Assembly: GCA_964542875.1 (NCBI GenBank)
Contig: CAZIWA010000079.1
Location: 1 to 25,242 of the forward strand
Source of the DNA: CAZGOM01 sp964542875
Lineage (GTDB): Bacteria > Planctomycetota > Phycisphaerae > Phycisphaerales > Phycisphaeraceae
Length of the DNA: 25,242 nt
Direction of reading: 5' to 3'
Shown here: in pieces, positions 14,700 to 23,293 of the stretch
Layout: every line of letters begins with the position of its first letter
Numbering within the stretch: the stretch's first letter is position 1
Made by a program: the position numbers and the translations under genes
The notes under the pieces: model-generated
What the model saw: only the letters and a program-made list of their open reading frames with translations
Told to the model about the DNA's origin: nothing
The model's database searches: none

Positions 14700-16370
14700 A
14701 TGAACAACCCCATCATCACCCGCGAGCTCATCGGCCTGCTCAGAACAAGGCGCGCACTGGTACTCCAGGTCGCCCTCGTCGCAGCCCTCTCGCTGCTCAT
14801 CGTCCTGCGCTGGCCCTCCGAAGGCATGGTCGATCTTTCCGGCGTTCAATCGCTGGAGGTTCTGCGCGTCTTCGGCTACGGGCTCACCGTCATCCTCATG
14901 CTCCTGGCGCCCGTCTTCCCCGCCACCAGCATCGTGAAGGAAAAACGCGCCGGCACCCTCGCCCTCCTCCTGAACTCCCCGCTTAAGCCCTGGGAGATCA
15001 TGGTCGGCAAGCTCATGGGCATCCTGGGTTTCGTCGTGCTCCTCTTGATACTCAGCCTTGCCACCGCGGCCGCCTGCTTCACCATGGGCGGGGTCGACTT
15101 CTACGGCCAGCTCCTGAAGCTCTACATGATTCTCTTCGTCCTCGCCCTGGCTTATGCCTCCGTCGGCCTCGTCGTCAGCGCTTACACCGACGATACCGAC
15201 ACCGCCCTCAAGTACACCTATCTCCTTGTTCTCTCCCTGGGCATCCTGGCCATGCTGCCTTATCGCTTCCTTCAGGGGCAGATGAACAACATCACCATGA
15301 TGCACGGGCTCGACTGGCTTCGCACCCTCTCTCCCATCCCCGCGATGCAGGAGATTCTTGGCCAATCCGCCCTGGGCTCTGAAGGCCTCCAGGGCATGGG
15401 CTACGTCACCGAACGCTTCGTCATCCTGAACCTCATCATCACCGCCGTCGCCCTGGGCATGACCACCTACCGGCTCTCCACGCGCATGCTCGACAGGCCC
15501 CGCGACGCCGGCAAGATGACCGACGACCGCTCCGTGAAGGAACGCGCCTTCCGCCGCTTCTTCTACCTCTGGTTCTTTGATCCCCAGCGGCGCTCGGGCC
15601 TCATCGGCCCGCTCACCAACCCCGTCATGGTCAAGGAATTCCGCTGCCGCCGCTTTGGCCGCATCCACTGGATGATGCGCGCCATGGGCCTCAGCCTCGT
15701 CGCCTCCCTCTTCTTCACCTACATCGCTTCCACCCAGACCATGACCTGGAGCGTTCAAACCGTCTCCTTCGTCCTGGTCAGCCTTCAGTTCGCCATCATC
15801 ATCCTGCTCACCCCCGCCCTCTCCTCGGGCCTGATCTCAAACGAACGCGACGGCGGCGGCTGGGTCCTCATGCAGATGACCCCCCTCTCCCCCGTCCGCA
15901 TCGTCTGGGGCAAGCTCCTCTCCGTCTTCATCACTCTGGGCCTCATCCTCTTCGCCACGCTCCCCGCCGTCAGCGTCATGTACTACATCGAAGCTGGCGA
16001 CAACTCCTCCATCCCCACCGTCCTGGCCACCATCGCCCTCACCGCCCTGTTCTGCGTCCTGGCCAGCGCCGCGGTCGGCTCCTTCTTCAAGCGCAACGCC
16101 GAAGCCACCACCGTGGCCTACGCCTTCATCATCGGCCTCTTCGTCGGCACCATGCTGGTCTGGCTGGGTGAAGGCAAACCCTTCTCCCGCACCCTTGTTG
16201 AAGTCGTCCTCCAGTTCAACCCCATCGCCGGCGTCCTGGCTCTCCTCAAGGCCCCAGGCTTTGAGTCCTACGACCTCATCAAAATCAACCTCCGCTTCCT
16301 GGGCCTGGGCTGCCTGCTCAGCATCATCGTCCTGGCCTTCCAGGTCTGGCGGCTGCGCCGGCCCGTCTAA
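14700..16370 (+). CDS. Double ABC-2 type permease
   Basis: 556 residues, about twelve membrane helices, made of two ABC-2 permease halves. Each half opens with an amphipathic NP-containing stretch before its first helix: NNPIITREL at 2-10 and TNPVMVKEF near 308-316. Each continues with the coupling region (VKEKRAGTLALLLNSPL in half 1, SNERDGGGWVLMQMTPLSP in half 2). A basic cytoplasmic linker joins them (about 262-305). A fused pair could form the whole channel without dimerising. It directly follows its ATPase and is followed 50 bp later by the HEAT protein. The start at 14700 gives the expected N-terminus. Cargo unknown. Confidence 0.9.
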   Translation: MNNPIITRELIGLLRTRRALVLQVALVAALSLLIVLRWPSEGMVDLSGVQSLEVLRVFGYGLTVILMLLAPVFPATSIVKEKRAGTLALLLNSPLKPWEIMVGKLMGILGFVVLLLILSLATAAACFTMGGVDFYGQLLKLYMILFVLALAYASVGLVVSAYTDDTDTALKYTYLLVLSLGILAMLPYRFLQGQMNNITMMHGLDWLRTLSPIPAMQEILGQSALGSEGLQGMGYVTERFVILNLIITAVALGMTTYRLSTRMLDRPRDAGKMTDDRSVKERAFRRFFYLWFFDPQRRSGLIGPLTNPVMVKEFRCRRFGRIHWMMRAMGLSLVASLFFTYIASTQTMTWSVQTVSFVLVSLQFAIIILLTPALSSGLISNERDGGGWVLMQMTPLSPVRIVWGKLLSVFITLGLILFATLPAVSVMYYIEAGDNSSIPTVLATIALTALFCVLASAAVGSFFKRNAEATTVAYAFIIGLFVGTMLVWLGEGKPFSRTLVEVVLQFNPIAGVLALLKAPGFESYDLIKINLRFLGLGCLLSIIVLAFQVWRLRRPV

Positions 16371-16420
16371 AGCCTCTTCGCCTCACGCTACGAATCAAAC
16401 CAAACTCTGGACCCACTCGA

Positions 16421-18448
16421 ATGAGACTTCTGTCCAAGCTCAAAACCTCACTCAGGATCGCCTGCCTCATCGCGGCCCTCGGCTGCACCGGGCTCGTGCA
16501 GGCGCAGACCATCACCATCGACGGCAAGCACGACGCCCTCGTCGACTGGCCCATGCTCACCGACCCCACGGTCAAAGACACCCCCACCGTCAAAGACTAC
16601 GACCCCCGCGCCGTGGAGCTCTGGGTCGAGGCGCTTTCCCAGCCCGACATCGACACCCGCCGGCTCGCCGCCCAGACCATCACCCGCGCCAGCGCCGATG
16701 GCTTCCCCGGGCTGGACAAAGCCATCCCCGGCCTGCGCCAGCTCGTCAAAGACCCGCAAAACCACCGCTTCCTCCTCATCAACGCCAGCCAGGCCCTCAT
16801 CGCCATCAACGCCTCCCCCGCCGCGCCCGACCTCCTGGCCCTCAACAAAACCGGCGATGAAGACCTCGTCCTCATCACCGACCCCGCTTTGGCCAAATGG
16901 GGCATCACCGAAGCCACCCCCTTCTGGCTCCGCCGCATGGGCGACGCCGCCGCGCCCCGGATCATCCGCGAATCGGCCATCCGCCAGCTCGGCGCTCTCC
17001 CCCACAAGGCGGCCTTCTCGGATCTGACCAAATTCGCCTCCCTCACCACCGGCGATGAAGGCCTTCGCCTCCTGGCGGCCCGCTCCGCCGTCCAGTGCCG
17101 CGAATCCCAAACCACCTACGCCATCGCCCAGCCTCTCTCCATCGGCTCGAGAGTCGACCGGCTCATCGCCGCCATCCTTCTCAACGATCAAACCTCTCCT
17201 GAATCCATCGCCCTTCTGGTCAAGCTCGCCCAGGACGCGGAACCCGCCGTCGCCGGTGAAGCCATGCGCCACCTGCTGGAATCCAAGCCCTTGGCCGTCG
17301 CCGAATGCCAGGCGAAAGTCCTCGCCAGCCCCGACGCCAACATCCGCCTGCTCGCCGTCAAAGCCGTCGGCGTCCAAAAGTCCCCCGCTTCCATCAAGGC
17401 CCTGGCCCCCCTGCTTGACGATGCAAACCCCGCAGTCCGCCGCCAGGTGCGCGATCAGTTCCTTGAGCAGGCCAAGGACTCAAACCTCACCGCCACCATC
17501 ATTGCCGAGTCAGACAAGGTGTTGAACCTCGACAGTTGGCGCGGCCAGGAGCAAGCCGCCTTGGTCGTCGGTCAACTCAAGAACAAGCCTTCCATCGACC
17601 GGCTGGTCGATCTCGTCGATTCCCCCCGCTACGAAACCGCCATCGCCGCCGTCACCGCATTGCGCTGGATCGGCGATCACTCCATCGCGCCCCGGCTCTA
17701 CGCCATCGCCCTCCGCTATGACAAGGGCATGCCCGAGGAGAAAGCCCCCGAACCCGCGCCCGAGCCCGCGCCGGAAAAACCCGCTGCTGGCAAAGCCCCC
17801 GCCAAAAAGCCCGCCCCCGCCCCTAAAAAGACCCAGGCCCAGGAAGAAGCTGAAAAAGCCGTCAAGCAGCTCGCCGCCTCCAACTGGACCCGCACCAAGG
17901 ACAATATCCTCATCCAGTTCTTCCACATCTTTAAAGATGCCGGCTTCCGCGAGGCCGAACCCCTCCTGCGCAAATACATCCCCAAACACTCCACCAACTT
18001 CGGTTCCGCCCGCGCCGCCGCCATCTGGACGCTTGGTCACTTCTACGCCGACAAAGCCGACGCAGAACTCACCCGCGCCTTCGGCAGCCGCGCCACCGAC
18101 GTCAACCCCATGGACCCGGAATCTCCCCTCGTTCAACGCTTTGCCGTCATCTCCATCGGCCGCATGAAGTCCAAATCCGGCCTGGGAGCCCTCGCCGGCG
18201 TCATCAAAAACGCCAACGGCATGGGCGAGCTCGCCGACGCCGCACGCTGGGCGCAGTTCCAGATCACCGGCAAGTCCGACCCGACCCCCGAACCGGCGAA
18301 AATGAGCCAATCCGGCTGGTTTATCGATCCTCTCAAAGACGAACCCAAATCCACCGCCGCCCCCGCTCCGGCCCCCGCCGCCGAGAAACCGGCAGCCAAA
18401 CCCGCGCCCAAGCCCGCGGCCAAACCCCCCGCGGAAAAAAAGAAGTAA
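16421..18448 (+). CDS. Exported HEAT-repeat protein
   Basis: 675 residues. A signal peptide (basic start, hydrophobic 11-25) is likely cut after V-Q-A28. Most of the rest is helical HEAT/PBS-lyase-type repeats, visible as recurring patterns such as NIRLLAVKAVG, NPAVRRQVRDQF and YETAIAAVTALRWIGD. A Pro/Ala/Lys-rich linker at about 440-475 separates two repeat blocks, and a similar tail occupies about the last 35 residues. HEAT solenoids are protein-binding scaffolds, here outside the cytoplasmic membrane. Its place right after the permease suggests it is a periplasmic partner of the ABC machine, but this is inferred. The low-complexity linkers are K/P/A-rich and could contact the cell wall or nucleic acid. 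Confidence 0.85.
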   Translation: MRLLSKLKTSLRIACLIAALGCTGLVQAQTITIDGKHDALVDWPMLTDPTVKDTPTVKDYDPRAVELWVEALSQPDIDTRRLAAQTITRASADGFPGLDKAIPGLRQLVKDPQNHRFLLINASQALIAINASPAAPDLLALNKTGDEDLVLITDPALAKWGITEATPFWLRRMGDAAAPRIIRESAIRQLGALPHKAAFSDLTKFASLTTGDEGLRLLAARSAVQCRESQTTYAIAQPLSIGSRVDRLIAAILLNDQTSPESIALLVKLAQDAEPAVAGEAMRHLLESKPLAVAECQAKVLASPDANIRLLAVKAVGVQKSPASIKALAPLLDDANPAVRRQVRDQFLEQAKDSNLTATIIAESDKVLNLDSWRGQEQAALVVGQLKNKPSIDRLVDLVDSPRYETAIAAVTALRWIGDHSIAPRLYAIALRYDKGMPEEKAPEPAPEPAPEKPAAGKAPAKKPAPAPKKTQAQEEAEKAVKQLAASNWTRTKDNILIQFFHIFKDAGFREAEPLLRKYIPKHSTNFGSARAAAIWTLGHFYADKADAELTRAFGSRATDVNPMDPESPLVQRFAVISIGRMKSKSGLGALAGVIKNANGMGELADAARWAQFQITGKSDPTPEPAKMSQSGWFIDPLKDEPKSTAAPAPAPAAEKPAAKPAPKPAAKPPAEKKK

Positions 18449-18550
18449 ACAATCAACACGCGCAAACTACCAAAATAATGATAAAACTAGCTTCATGCCG
18501 TGATAAACTGCAAAATGAGCACGTTGCGCCCGTCCAAGGAATCCTGAGAA

Positions 18551-19231
18551 ATGCCGGCTCCGTCCTACTGTAAGCCCACAGCTTTTGAGTATTTCCGTCG
18601 GCAATTGCCGATCATCGACACGGATTCAGGACTCATCCGGGCCGCCGTTGCCGTTTCCATGCACGAGCTTGATATTCCCGACGCCAACGTCGTCGAAGCC
18701 TACATCGACAACATCGCCCATCAGGTTCGCTCGCGTGTGCACGGCCGCCAGCCTCAGGCCATGCTCGCCCACCTCCACGATGTCCTCTACGACGAACTCT
18801 CCTACGCCGGCAACACCACCGATTACTTCAACCCCTTCAACAGCTACCTGCCCAAGGTCATCGAAAATCGCTCCGGCATCCCCATCACGCTTTCCATGGT
18901 CTACGCCGCAGTCGCCCGCCGCCTGGGCCTCCAGGCCTTTGGCATCAACGCCCCGGTTCACTTCCTCGCCGGCATCAAAGATGAAGGCCGCGTCATGATC
19001 GTCGATCCCTTCTTCTCCGGCCGCGAGCTCTCTCGGGAAGAAGTCGTCCGCCGTGTCGCCCAGGTCACCGTCCGCCCCCAGCCCGCGATCGATGAAATCC
19101 TCCAGCCCTCCAGTCACAAGCAATGGGTCGGCCGGCTCATCCAGAACCTTTACGCCGTCTTCAGCCAAAACGGACGTCAAAAAGACGCCGCCGCCATGGT
19201 CGAGCTCCACAAGCTTCTTCTGGGCACCTGA
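18551..19231 (+). CDS. SirB1/transglutaminase-like protein (Transglut_core2)
   Basis: 226 residues. The recognisable core is NPFNSYLPKVIE, then SGIPITLSMVYAAVARRLGL, then NAPVHFLAGI and MIVDPFFSG, in the order and spacing of the SirB1 family. As usual for that family, the catalytic Cys of true transglutaminases is not evident, while the His (PVHF) and Asp (VDPF) are kept. The biochemical function is not settled. No signal peptide, so cytoplasmic. AAGGA lies 11 bases upstream of the ATG. The 102-bp gap before it is AT-richer and may hold its own promoter, although I could not find good boxes. The next gene starts 12 bp after its stop, so the two are surely co-transcribed. Confidence 0.85.
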   Translation: MPAPSYCKPTAFEYFRRQLPIIDTDSGLIRAAVAVSMHELDIPDANVVEAYIDNIAHQVRSRVHGRQPQAMLAHLHDVLYDELSYAGNTTDYFNPFNSYLPKVIENRSGIPITLSMVYAAVARRLGLQAFGINAPVHFLAGIKDEGRVMIVDPFFSGRELSREEVVRRVAQVTVRPQPAIDEILQPSSHKQWVGRLIQNLYAVFSQNGRQKDAAAMVELHKLLLGT

Positions 19232-19242
19232 AAAAGCACCGC

Positions 19243-20667
19243 ATGGCCGACATCCACCACCTCAATCTCGTCAAATCCCACTTCGATAAACTTCTGGCCA
19301 CCGGGCTGGACACCTACGGCCCCCGCCACACCCGCATGTGGATGGCCAGCCTCGACACCCGCACCGGACGCTACCCCGCCGACGACACCCGCCCCGCCCA
19401 CATCGGTAAACGCGTCTACCGCAACATCGACGCCCCCCGCGGCTGCTCCCTCTACTGGGACCAGCCCTCCATCGTCGCCGTCCATGCGCTCACAACCCTC
19501 ACCGGGGATAAGACCTACTCACAGGCCGCCGACGCCTACATTCAAGACTTCCTCCAGCGCTGCGTCGCCCCCAATGGTGTCCTCCTCTGGGGCAATCACT
19601 ATTTCTACGACGCATTCATCGACGCCACCGTTAAATTTCCCGGCTCCGGCATCCCCTTTCCCGTCGACTTCTCGGTCGAAACCGGGGATTACCATGAGAT
19701 CCGTCCCCTTTCCCCCGCCTGGGAAGCCTTTTGGCGCGTCGACCCCAAGGCCACCGCCCGGGCCATCCACGCAGCAGCCCAGGGCCACATCGTCAACCGT
19801 GATACCGGCCAGTTCAACCGCCACGCCGACAACCGCCACGGCTGCGCCTTCCTCGAGCATGGCGGCACCATGATCGAAGCCATCGCCTGGCTCCACGCCC
19901 GCCAGCCAGACCCTCAGCTCATGGAAATCGCCCACGCCATGGCGCGTTACAGTTTCCAGCACCGCGACCCTTCCACAGGCCTCCTGGAAAACAACCCCGC
20001 TGAACACCGCTGGGACAAAACCACCAGCACCACCGAAGCGGGCCTCTGGGCAGGCTGCCTCCTGCGCGCCTCTCGCCTGGCCCACGTCCCTCAATGGCAG
20101 GACATGGCCGTAGCCGCGCTTAAACCCTGGCTGCTCCACGGCTTCGATACCACCGCTCGAAAATATTATGGCCGTCTCCGCGTCTCCGACGCCACCCCCA
20201 TCTTCGACCCGCCCGCCACCGAATACGAACCCGGCAACCACTCCGATCTGTGGCGGCCACTCTTTCCCGCACACGACTACCCCATGTCTTTCGCCCAGGC
20301 CGGCTTGGCCCTCCACCGGCTCACCGGTGACGCCGACTCCCGTCAGGCCTGCCTCCGCTGGCGTGACGCCATCGCCGACAGCCTCCCCGCCCGTGCCGGC
20401 AAGCTTGGCTACGCCGAACATTACGGCCGCTGCATCCACTTCCTTCTGGACTGTGCCCAAACTTTTCCCGATCAGGCCGACAGCCTGCGCGCCCTGGCCC
20501 ACCGCGTCGCCGCTGAAGCCGTCGATGCGCTCTTTGAACACGACATGTTCCGCGGCCACCCCGGCGAACACCGCTACGACGCCGTCGATGGCGTCGGCTT
20601 CCTGGCCCTTGCCCTCCTCTGGCTCCACACCGGCACTGAGCCCCACACCATGGGCCTGGGCTGGTGA
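19243..20667 (+). CDS. Probable alpha-helical-barrel protein, glycosidase/lyase-like, unknown function
   Basis: 474 residues from ATG 19243; the frame stays open further upstream to 19123, but that part overlaps the previous gene in another frame and is Arg-rich shadow. There is no signal peptide. The sequence alternates helices with aromatic and Gly turns: DTYGPRHT, WDQPSIVAVHALTTLTGD, PNGVLLWGNHYFYDA, TTSTTEAGLWAGCLLRASR, GLALHRLTGD. This resembles the six-hairpin (alpha/alpha) toroid of many sugar-acting hydrolases and polysaccharide lyases. I cannot name the family. Conserved-looking acidic and aromatic residues (W, D, H) cluster in the middle, as expected for a carbohydrate site. It is tightly coupled to the SirB1-like gene. 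A cytoplasmic sugar-processing role is a guess. Confidence 0.65.
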   Translation: MADIHHLNLVKSHFDKLLATGLDTYGPRHTRMWMASLDTRTGRYPADDTRPAHIGKRVYRNIDAPRGCSLYWDQPSIVAVHALTTLTGDKTYSQAADAYIQDFLQRCVAPNGVLLWGNHYFYDAFIDATVKFPGSGIPFPVDFSVETGDYHEIRPLSPAWEAFWRVDPKATARAIHAAAQGHIVNRDTGQFNRHADNRHGCAFLEHGGTMIEAIAWLHARQPDPQLMEIAHAMARYSFQHRDPSTGLLENNPAEHRWDKTTSTTEAGLWAGCLLRASRLAHVPQWQDMAVAALKPWLLHGFDTTARKYYGRLRVSDATPIFDPPATEYEPGNHSDLWRPLFPAHDYPMSFAQAGLALHRLTGDADSRQACLRWRDAIADSLPARAGKLGYAEHYGRCIHFLLDCAQTFPDQADSLRALAHRVAAEAVDALFEHDMFRGHPGEHRYDAVDGVGFLALALLWLHTGTEPHTMGLGW

Positions 20668-20697
20668 TCTTCGCCGCTTACCCCCTCTTCTTCATAA

Positions 20698-20736
20698 GCT
20701 AACCCAAATTTAACAATCTCCAGATACTTGTATTAA
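20698..20736 (+). promoter_or_regulatory. Candidate Pho-type operator and promoter of the pst operon
   Basis: CTAACC (20699-20704) and TTAACA (20710-20715) are YTAACM repeats 11 bp apart, the spacing of PhoB/PhoP boxes. TATTAA (20731-20736) could be the -10, 15 bp after TTAACA. Related motifs recur closer to the gene: GCTAAC (20770-20775), its inverse GTTAGC (20794-20799) and TTAACA (20810-20815). Phosphate control is known for pst genes in other bacteria; this site is inferred. Confidence 0.35.
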
Positions 20737-20881
20737 GGGCTGATTTACGGGATTCCTCATAAATCAACCGCTAACTCTGACTCAAAGCTCATGGTTAGCA
20801 AACAATCCCTTAACACAGGACGCTTACTTTCTTCGCCAGTTGATTCCATATATGTCACTGGTCACGAAAGGAAAATCTCCA

Positions 20882-21970
20882 ATGACAACCCTCACTTCTT
20901 CTTTCCGGCGCGCGCTTATCGCCGCCACCATTGCAGCCTCCCTCATGGGCTCTGTTGCCTTCGGACAGGACCTGCGCATCCAGGGCGCTGGCGCGACCTT
21001 CCCTCAGCCTTTCTATGAACGTCTCGTCGCCGAATACCAGAAGCTCAACCCCACCATCAAGATCGACTACCAGGGCATCGGCTCCGGCGGCGGCATCAAG
21101 GGCATCACCGACAAAACCATCGACTTCGCCGGCTCCGACGCCCCTCTCACCAAAAAGCAGATCGCTGACATCGGCGGCGAAGAAAACATCGTCGAAGTCC
21201 CCTCCTGCGCAGGTGGTGTCGTCCCCGCCTACAACATCCCCGGCGTCAAGGGTGACATCAACTTCACCGGCGAAATCCTCGCCGACATCTACCTCGGCAA
21301 AATCACCAAGTGGAACGACAAGCGCCTCACCGAAATCAACCCTAACGCCAAGCTCCCCGACCTGGCCATCACCCCCGCATGGCGCACCGACGGCTCCGGC
21401 ACCTCCTTCGTGTGGACCAGCTACCTGGCCACTCAGAGCGATTCCTTCAAGACCACCATCGGCACCGGCACCGCCGTCAAGTGGCCCGTCGGCCAAGGCG
21501 GCAAGGGCAGCGCTGGCGTCGCCCAGGTCGTCCAGCAGACCGCCGGCGCCATCGGTTACGTTGAGCAGAACTTCGCCAACAAGAACAAGATCGCCTTCGG
21601 CCTCATCAAGAACAAGGACAGCCAGTTCGTCAAGGCTTCTCCTGAATCCGTCTCCACCGCCGGCGAAGGCGTCGCCCCCGAACTCAAGGGCACCATCCTC
21701 GCCGCCAACATGTGGAACCAGCCCGGCAAGGCTTCCTACCCCGCGGCTTCCTTCACCTACGTGATCGTCTACAAGGACCTCAACAACCTCAAGTCCAAGG
21801 AACAAGCCCAGGCCCTGGTCGACTTCCTCTGGTGGGCCACCCACGACGGCCAGAAGTTCGCCGCCGACCTCGACTACGCACCCTTGGCCGAAAGCGTCAA
21901 GAAGAAGGTCGAAGCCGCGCTCGAACAGATCACCTACAAGGGTGAAGCCATCAAGCCCTCCAAGAAGTAA
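20882..21970 (+). CDS. pstS: Phosphate-binding protein PstS
   Basis: 362 residues from ATG 20882, chosen for AAGGA nine bases upstream and a proper signal peptide (RRALIAATIAASLMGSVAFG, cut likely before Q-D near 31). An in-frame ATG at 20840 would add 14 residues. The mature protein has the phosphate-site motifs GAGATFP, YQGIGSGGGI, DFAGSDAPL and RTDGSGTSF, in order. It captures inorganic phosphate outside the membrane and delivers it to PstC/PstA. There is no lipobox, so it is soluble in the periplasm or retained otherwise. It is the first gene of the operon, with 55 bp to pstC holding only a small CCGC/GCGG hairpin (21983-21995), which could lower downstream expression. Probably induced by phosphate shortage. 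Confidence 0.95.
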   Translation: MTTLTSSFRRALIAATIAASLMGSVAFGQDLRIQGAGATFPQPFYERLVAEYQKLNPTIKIDYQGIGSGGGIKGITDKTIDFAGSDAPLTKKQIADIGGEENIVEVPSCAGGVVPAYNIPGVKGDINFTGEILADIYLGKITKWNDKRLTEINPNAKLPDLAITPAWRTDGSGTSFVWTSYLATQSDSFKTTIGTGTAVKWPVGQGGKGSAGVAQVVQQTAGAIGYVEQNFANKNKIAFGLIKNKDSQFVKASPESVSTAGEGVAPELKGTILAANMWNQPGKASYPAASFTYVIVYKDLNNLKSKEQAQALVDFLWWATHDGQKFAADLDYAPLAESVKKKVEAALEQITYKGEAIKPSKK

Positions 21971-22025
21971 TCAATGGTCTACCCGCGCAAAGCGGTAACC
22001 CAGGAAAGCTTTAGACAGTAACACG

Positions 22026-23279
22026 ATGAGTCAATCACAAGAATCGCAAATTGAGCGGGCGGGGGAGCGGGCAAAACGCGCCCCCCGCCCGGCTCGTCGT
22101 GTCGGATGGTTTTCCGGGGACAGAATCCTCCACTTCCTCTGCGGCGCCGCCGCATCATCCCTCATCCTCATGCTCCTGGGCCTCGTCGCGGTTCTCACCT
22201 ACACCGCCATGCCCAGCATCAAGGCCTTCGGCGCCAGCTTCATCACCGGCAGCGAATGGCGCCCCAACGAACTGGAAATCCCCAAGCTCGACGCCGCAGG
22301 CAAGGTCATCCTCGACAAGTACGATGAACCCGTACTGGAAACCAAGCCCCCCGTCTTTGGAGCCCTGCCCGTCATCTTTGGCACGGCTGTGAGTTCCATC
22401 ATCGCACTGGTCATCGCCGTTCCCATCAGTTTTGGAACAGCTCTCTTCCTTGTCCGGCTTGCCCCTCCGAAAGTCGCCGGCCCCGTCTCATTTCTTGTCG
22501 AGTTCCTCGCCGTCATCCCTTCCATCGCCTACGGCATCTGGGGTCTCTTTGTTCTCTGCCCCCTGCTGCAGGGACACATCCGGCTCTGGGGCTGGCTCGA
22601 ATGGCTCTCCGTCGGCACCGGCCCCACACACTGGTTCTCCACCAACATCCTGGGCTGGGCGCTCACTTTCGAGAACAATGAAGGCGTCACCGAAGTCTAC
22701 TTCCGCGGCATCGAACCCATCATCGCTTCCGTCATCTCCCACATCCCCGGCCTTGACTGGATGCTCTACGAGAAAGTCAAGATCGGCAACGAAATCGTCA
22801 CCCGGCAGATCCCCCTCACCGGCCGCGACATGCTCGCCGGCGGGCTCGTCCTGGCCATCATGATCCTCCCCATCATCACCGCCGTCGCACGCGACGTCCT
22901 TAAAGCCGTCCCCCGCGCCCAGATCGAAGGCACCGCCGCGCTGGGCGCCACCTGGTGGCAAACCTGCGTCGGCATGCTCCGCTACTCCCGCTCGGGCCTC
23001 TTTGGCGCCGTCATCCTCGGTCTGGCCCGCGCCTCCGGCGAAACCATGGCCATCACCATGGTCATCGGCAACGCCAACCGCATCAGCGCTTCCCTCTTTG
23101 CCCCCGCCCAGACCATGTCCAGCCTTCTGGCCAACGAGTTCGCCGAAGCCGTCACCGATGTTCACCGCGGCGCTCTCACTGAAGTCGCCGTCATCCTCCT
23201 GATCATGTCCCTGCTCTTCAATGTCGTCGCCCGCGTCCTGGTTGTCGGCAAGGGAGGCCGAACCTCCGCCTCCTCCTGA
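22026..23279 (+). CDS. pstC: Phosphate ABC transporter permease PstC, enlarged
   Basis: 417 residues, about 100 more than usual. The permease core is clear: FGALPVIFGT near 111-120, PSIAYGIWGLFVL near 165-177, ILPIITAVARDVLKAVP near 280-296, then the coupling loop EGTAALGATWWQT and GLARASGETMAI. Two additions account for the size. About 30 residues at 79-109, rich in charged residues, follow the first helix. About 85 residues at 182-267 lie between the third and fourth helices, with aromatic-rich and charged parts. Both should face outward where PstS docks. The N-terminus has a 30-residue basic cytoplasmic arm. It pairs with PstA to form the channel; the pstA start is 14 bp after its stop. 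Confidence 0.94.
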   Translation: MSQSQESQIERAGERAKRAPRPARRVGWFSGDRILHFLCGAAASSLILMLLGLVAVLTYTAMPSIKAFGASFITGSEWRPNELEIPKLDAAGKVILDKYDEPVLETKPPVFGALPVIFGTAVSSIIALVIAVPISFGTALFLVRLAPPKVAGPVSFLVEFLAVIPSIAYGIWGLFVLCPLLQGHIRLWGWLEWLSVGTGPTHWFSTNILGWALTFENNEGVTEVYFRGIEPIIASVISHIPGLDWMLYEKVKIGNEIVTRQIPLTGRDMLAGGLVLAIMILPIITAVARDVLKAVPRAQIEGTAALGATWWQTCVGMLRYSRSGLFGAVILGLARASGETMAITMVIGNANRISASLFAPAQTMSSLLANEFAEAVTDVHRGALTEVAVILLIMSLLFNVVARVLVVGKGGRTSASS

Positions 23280-23293
23280 TCACTCAAACCACC

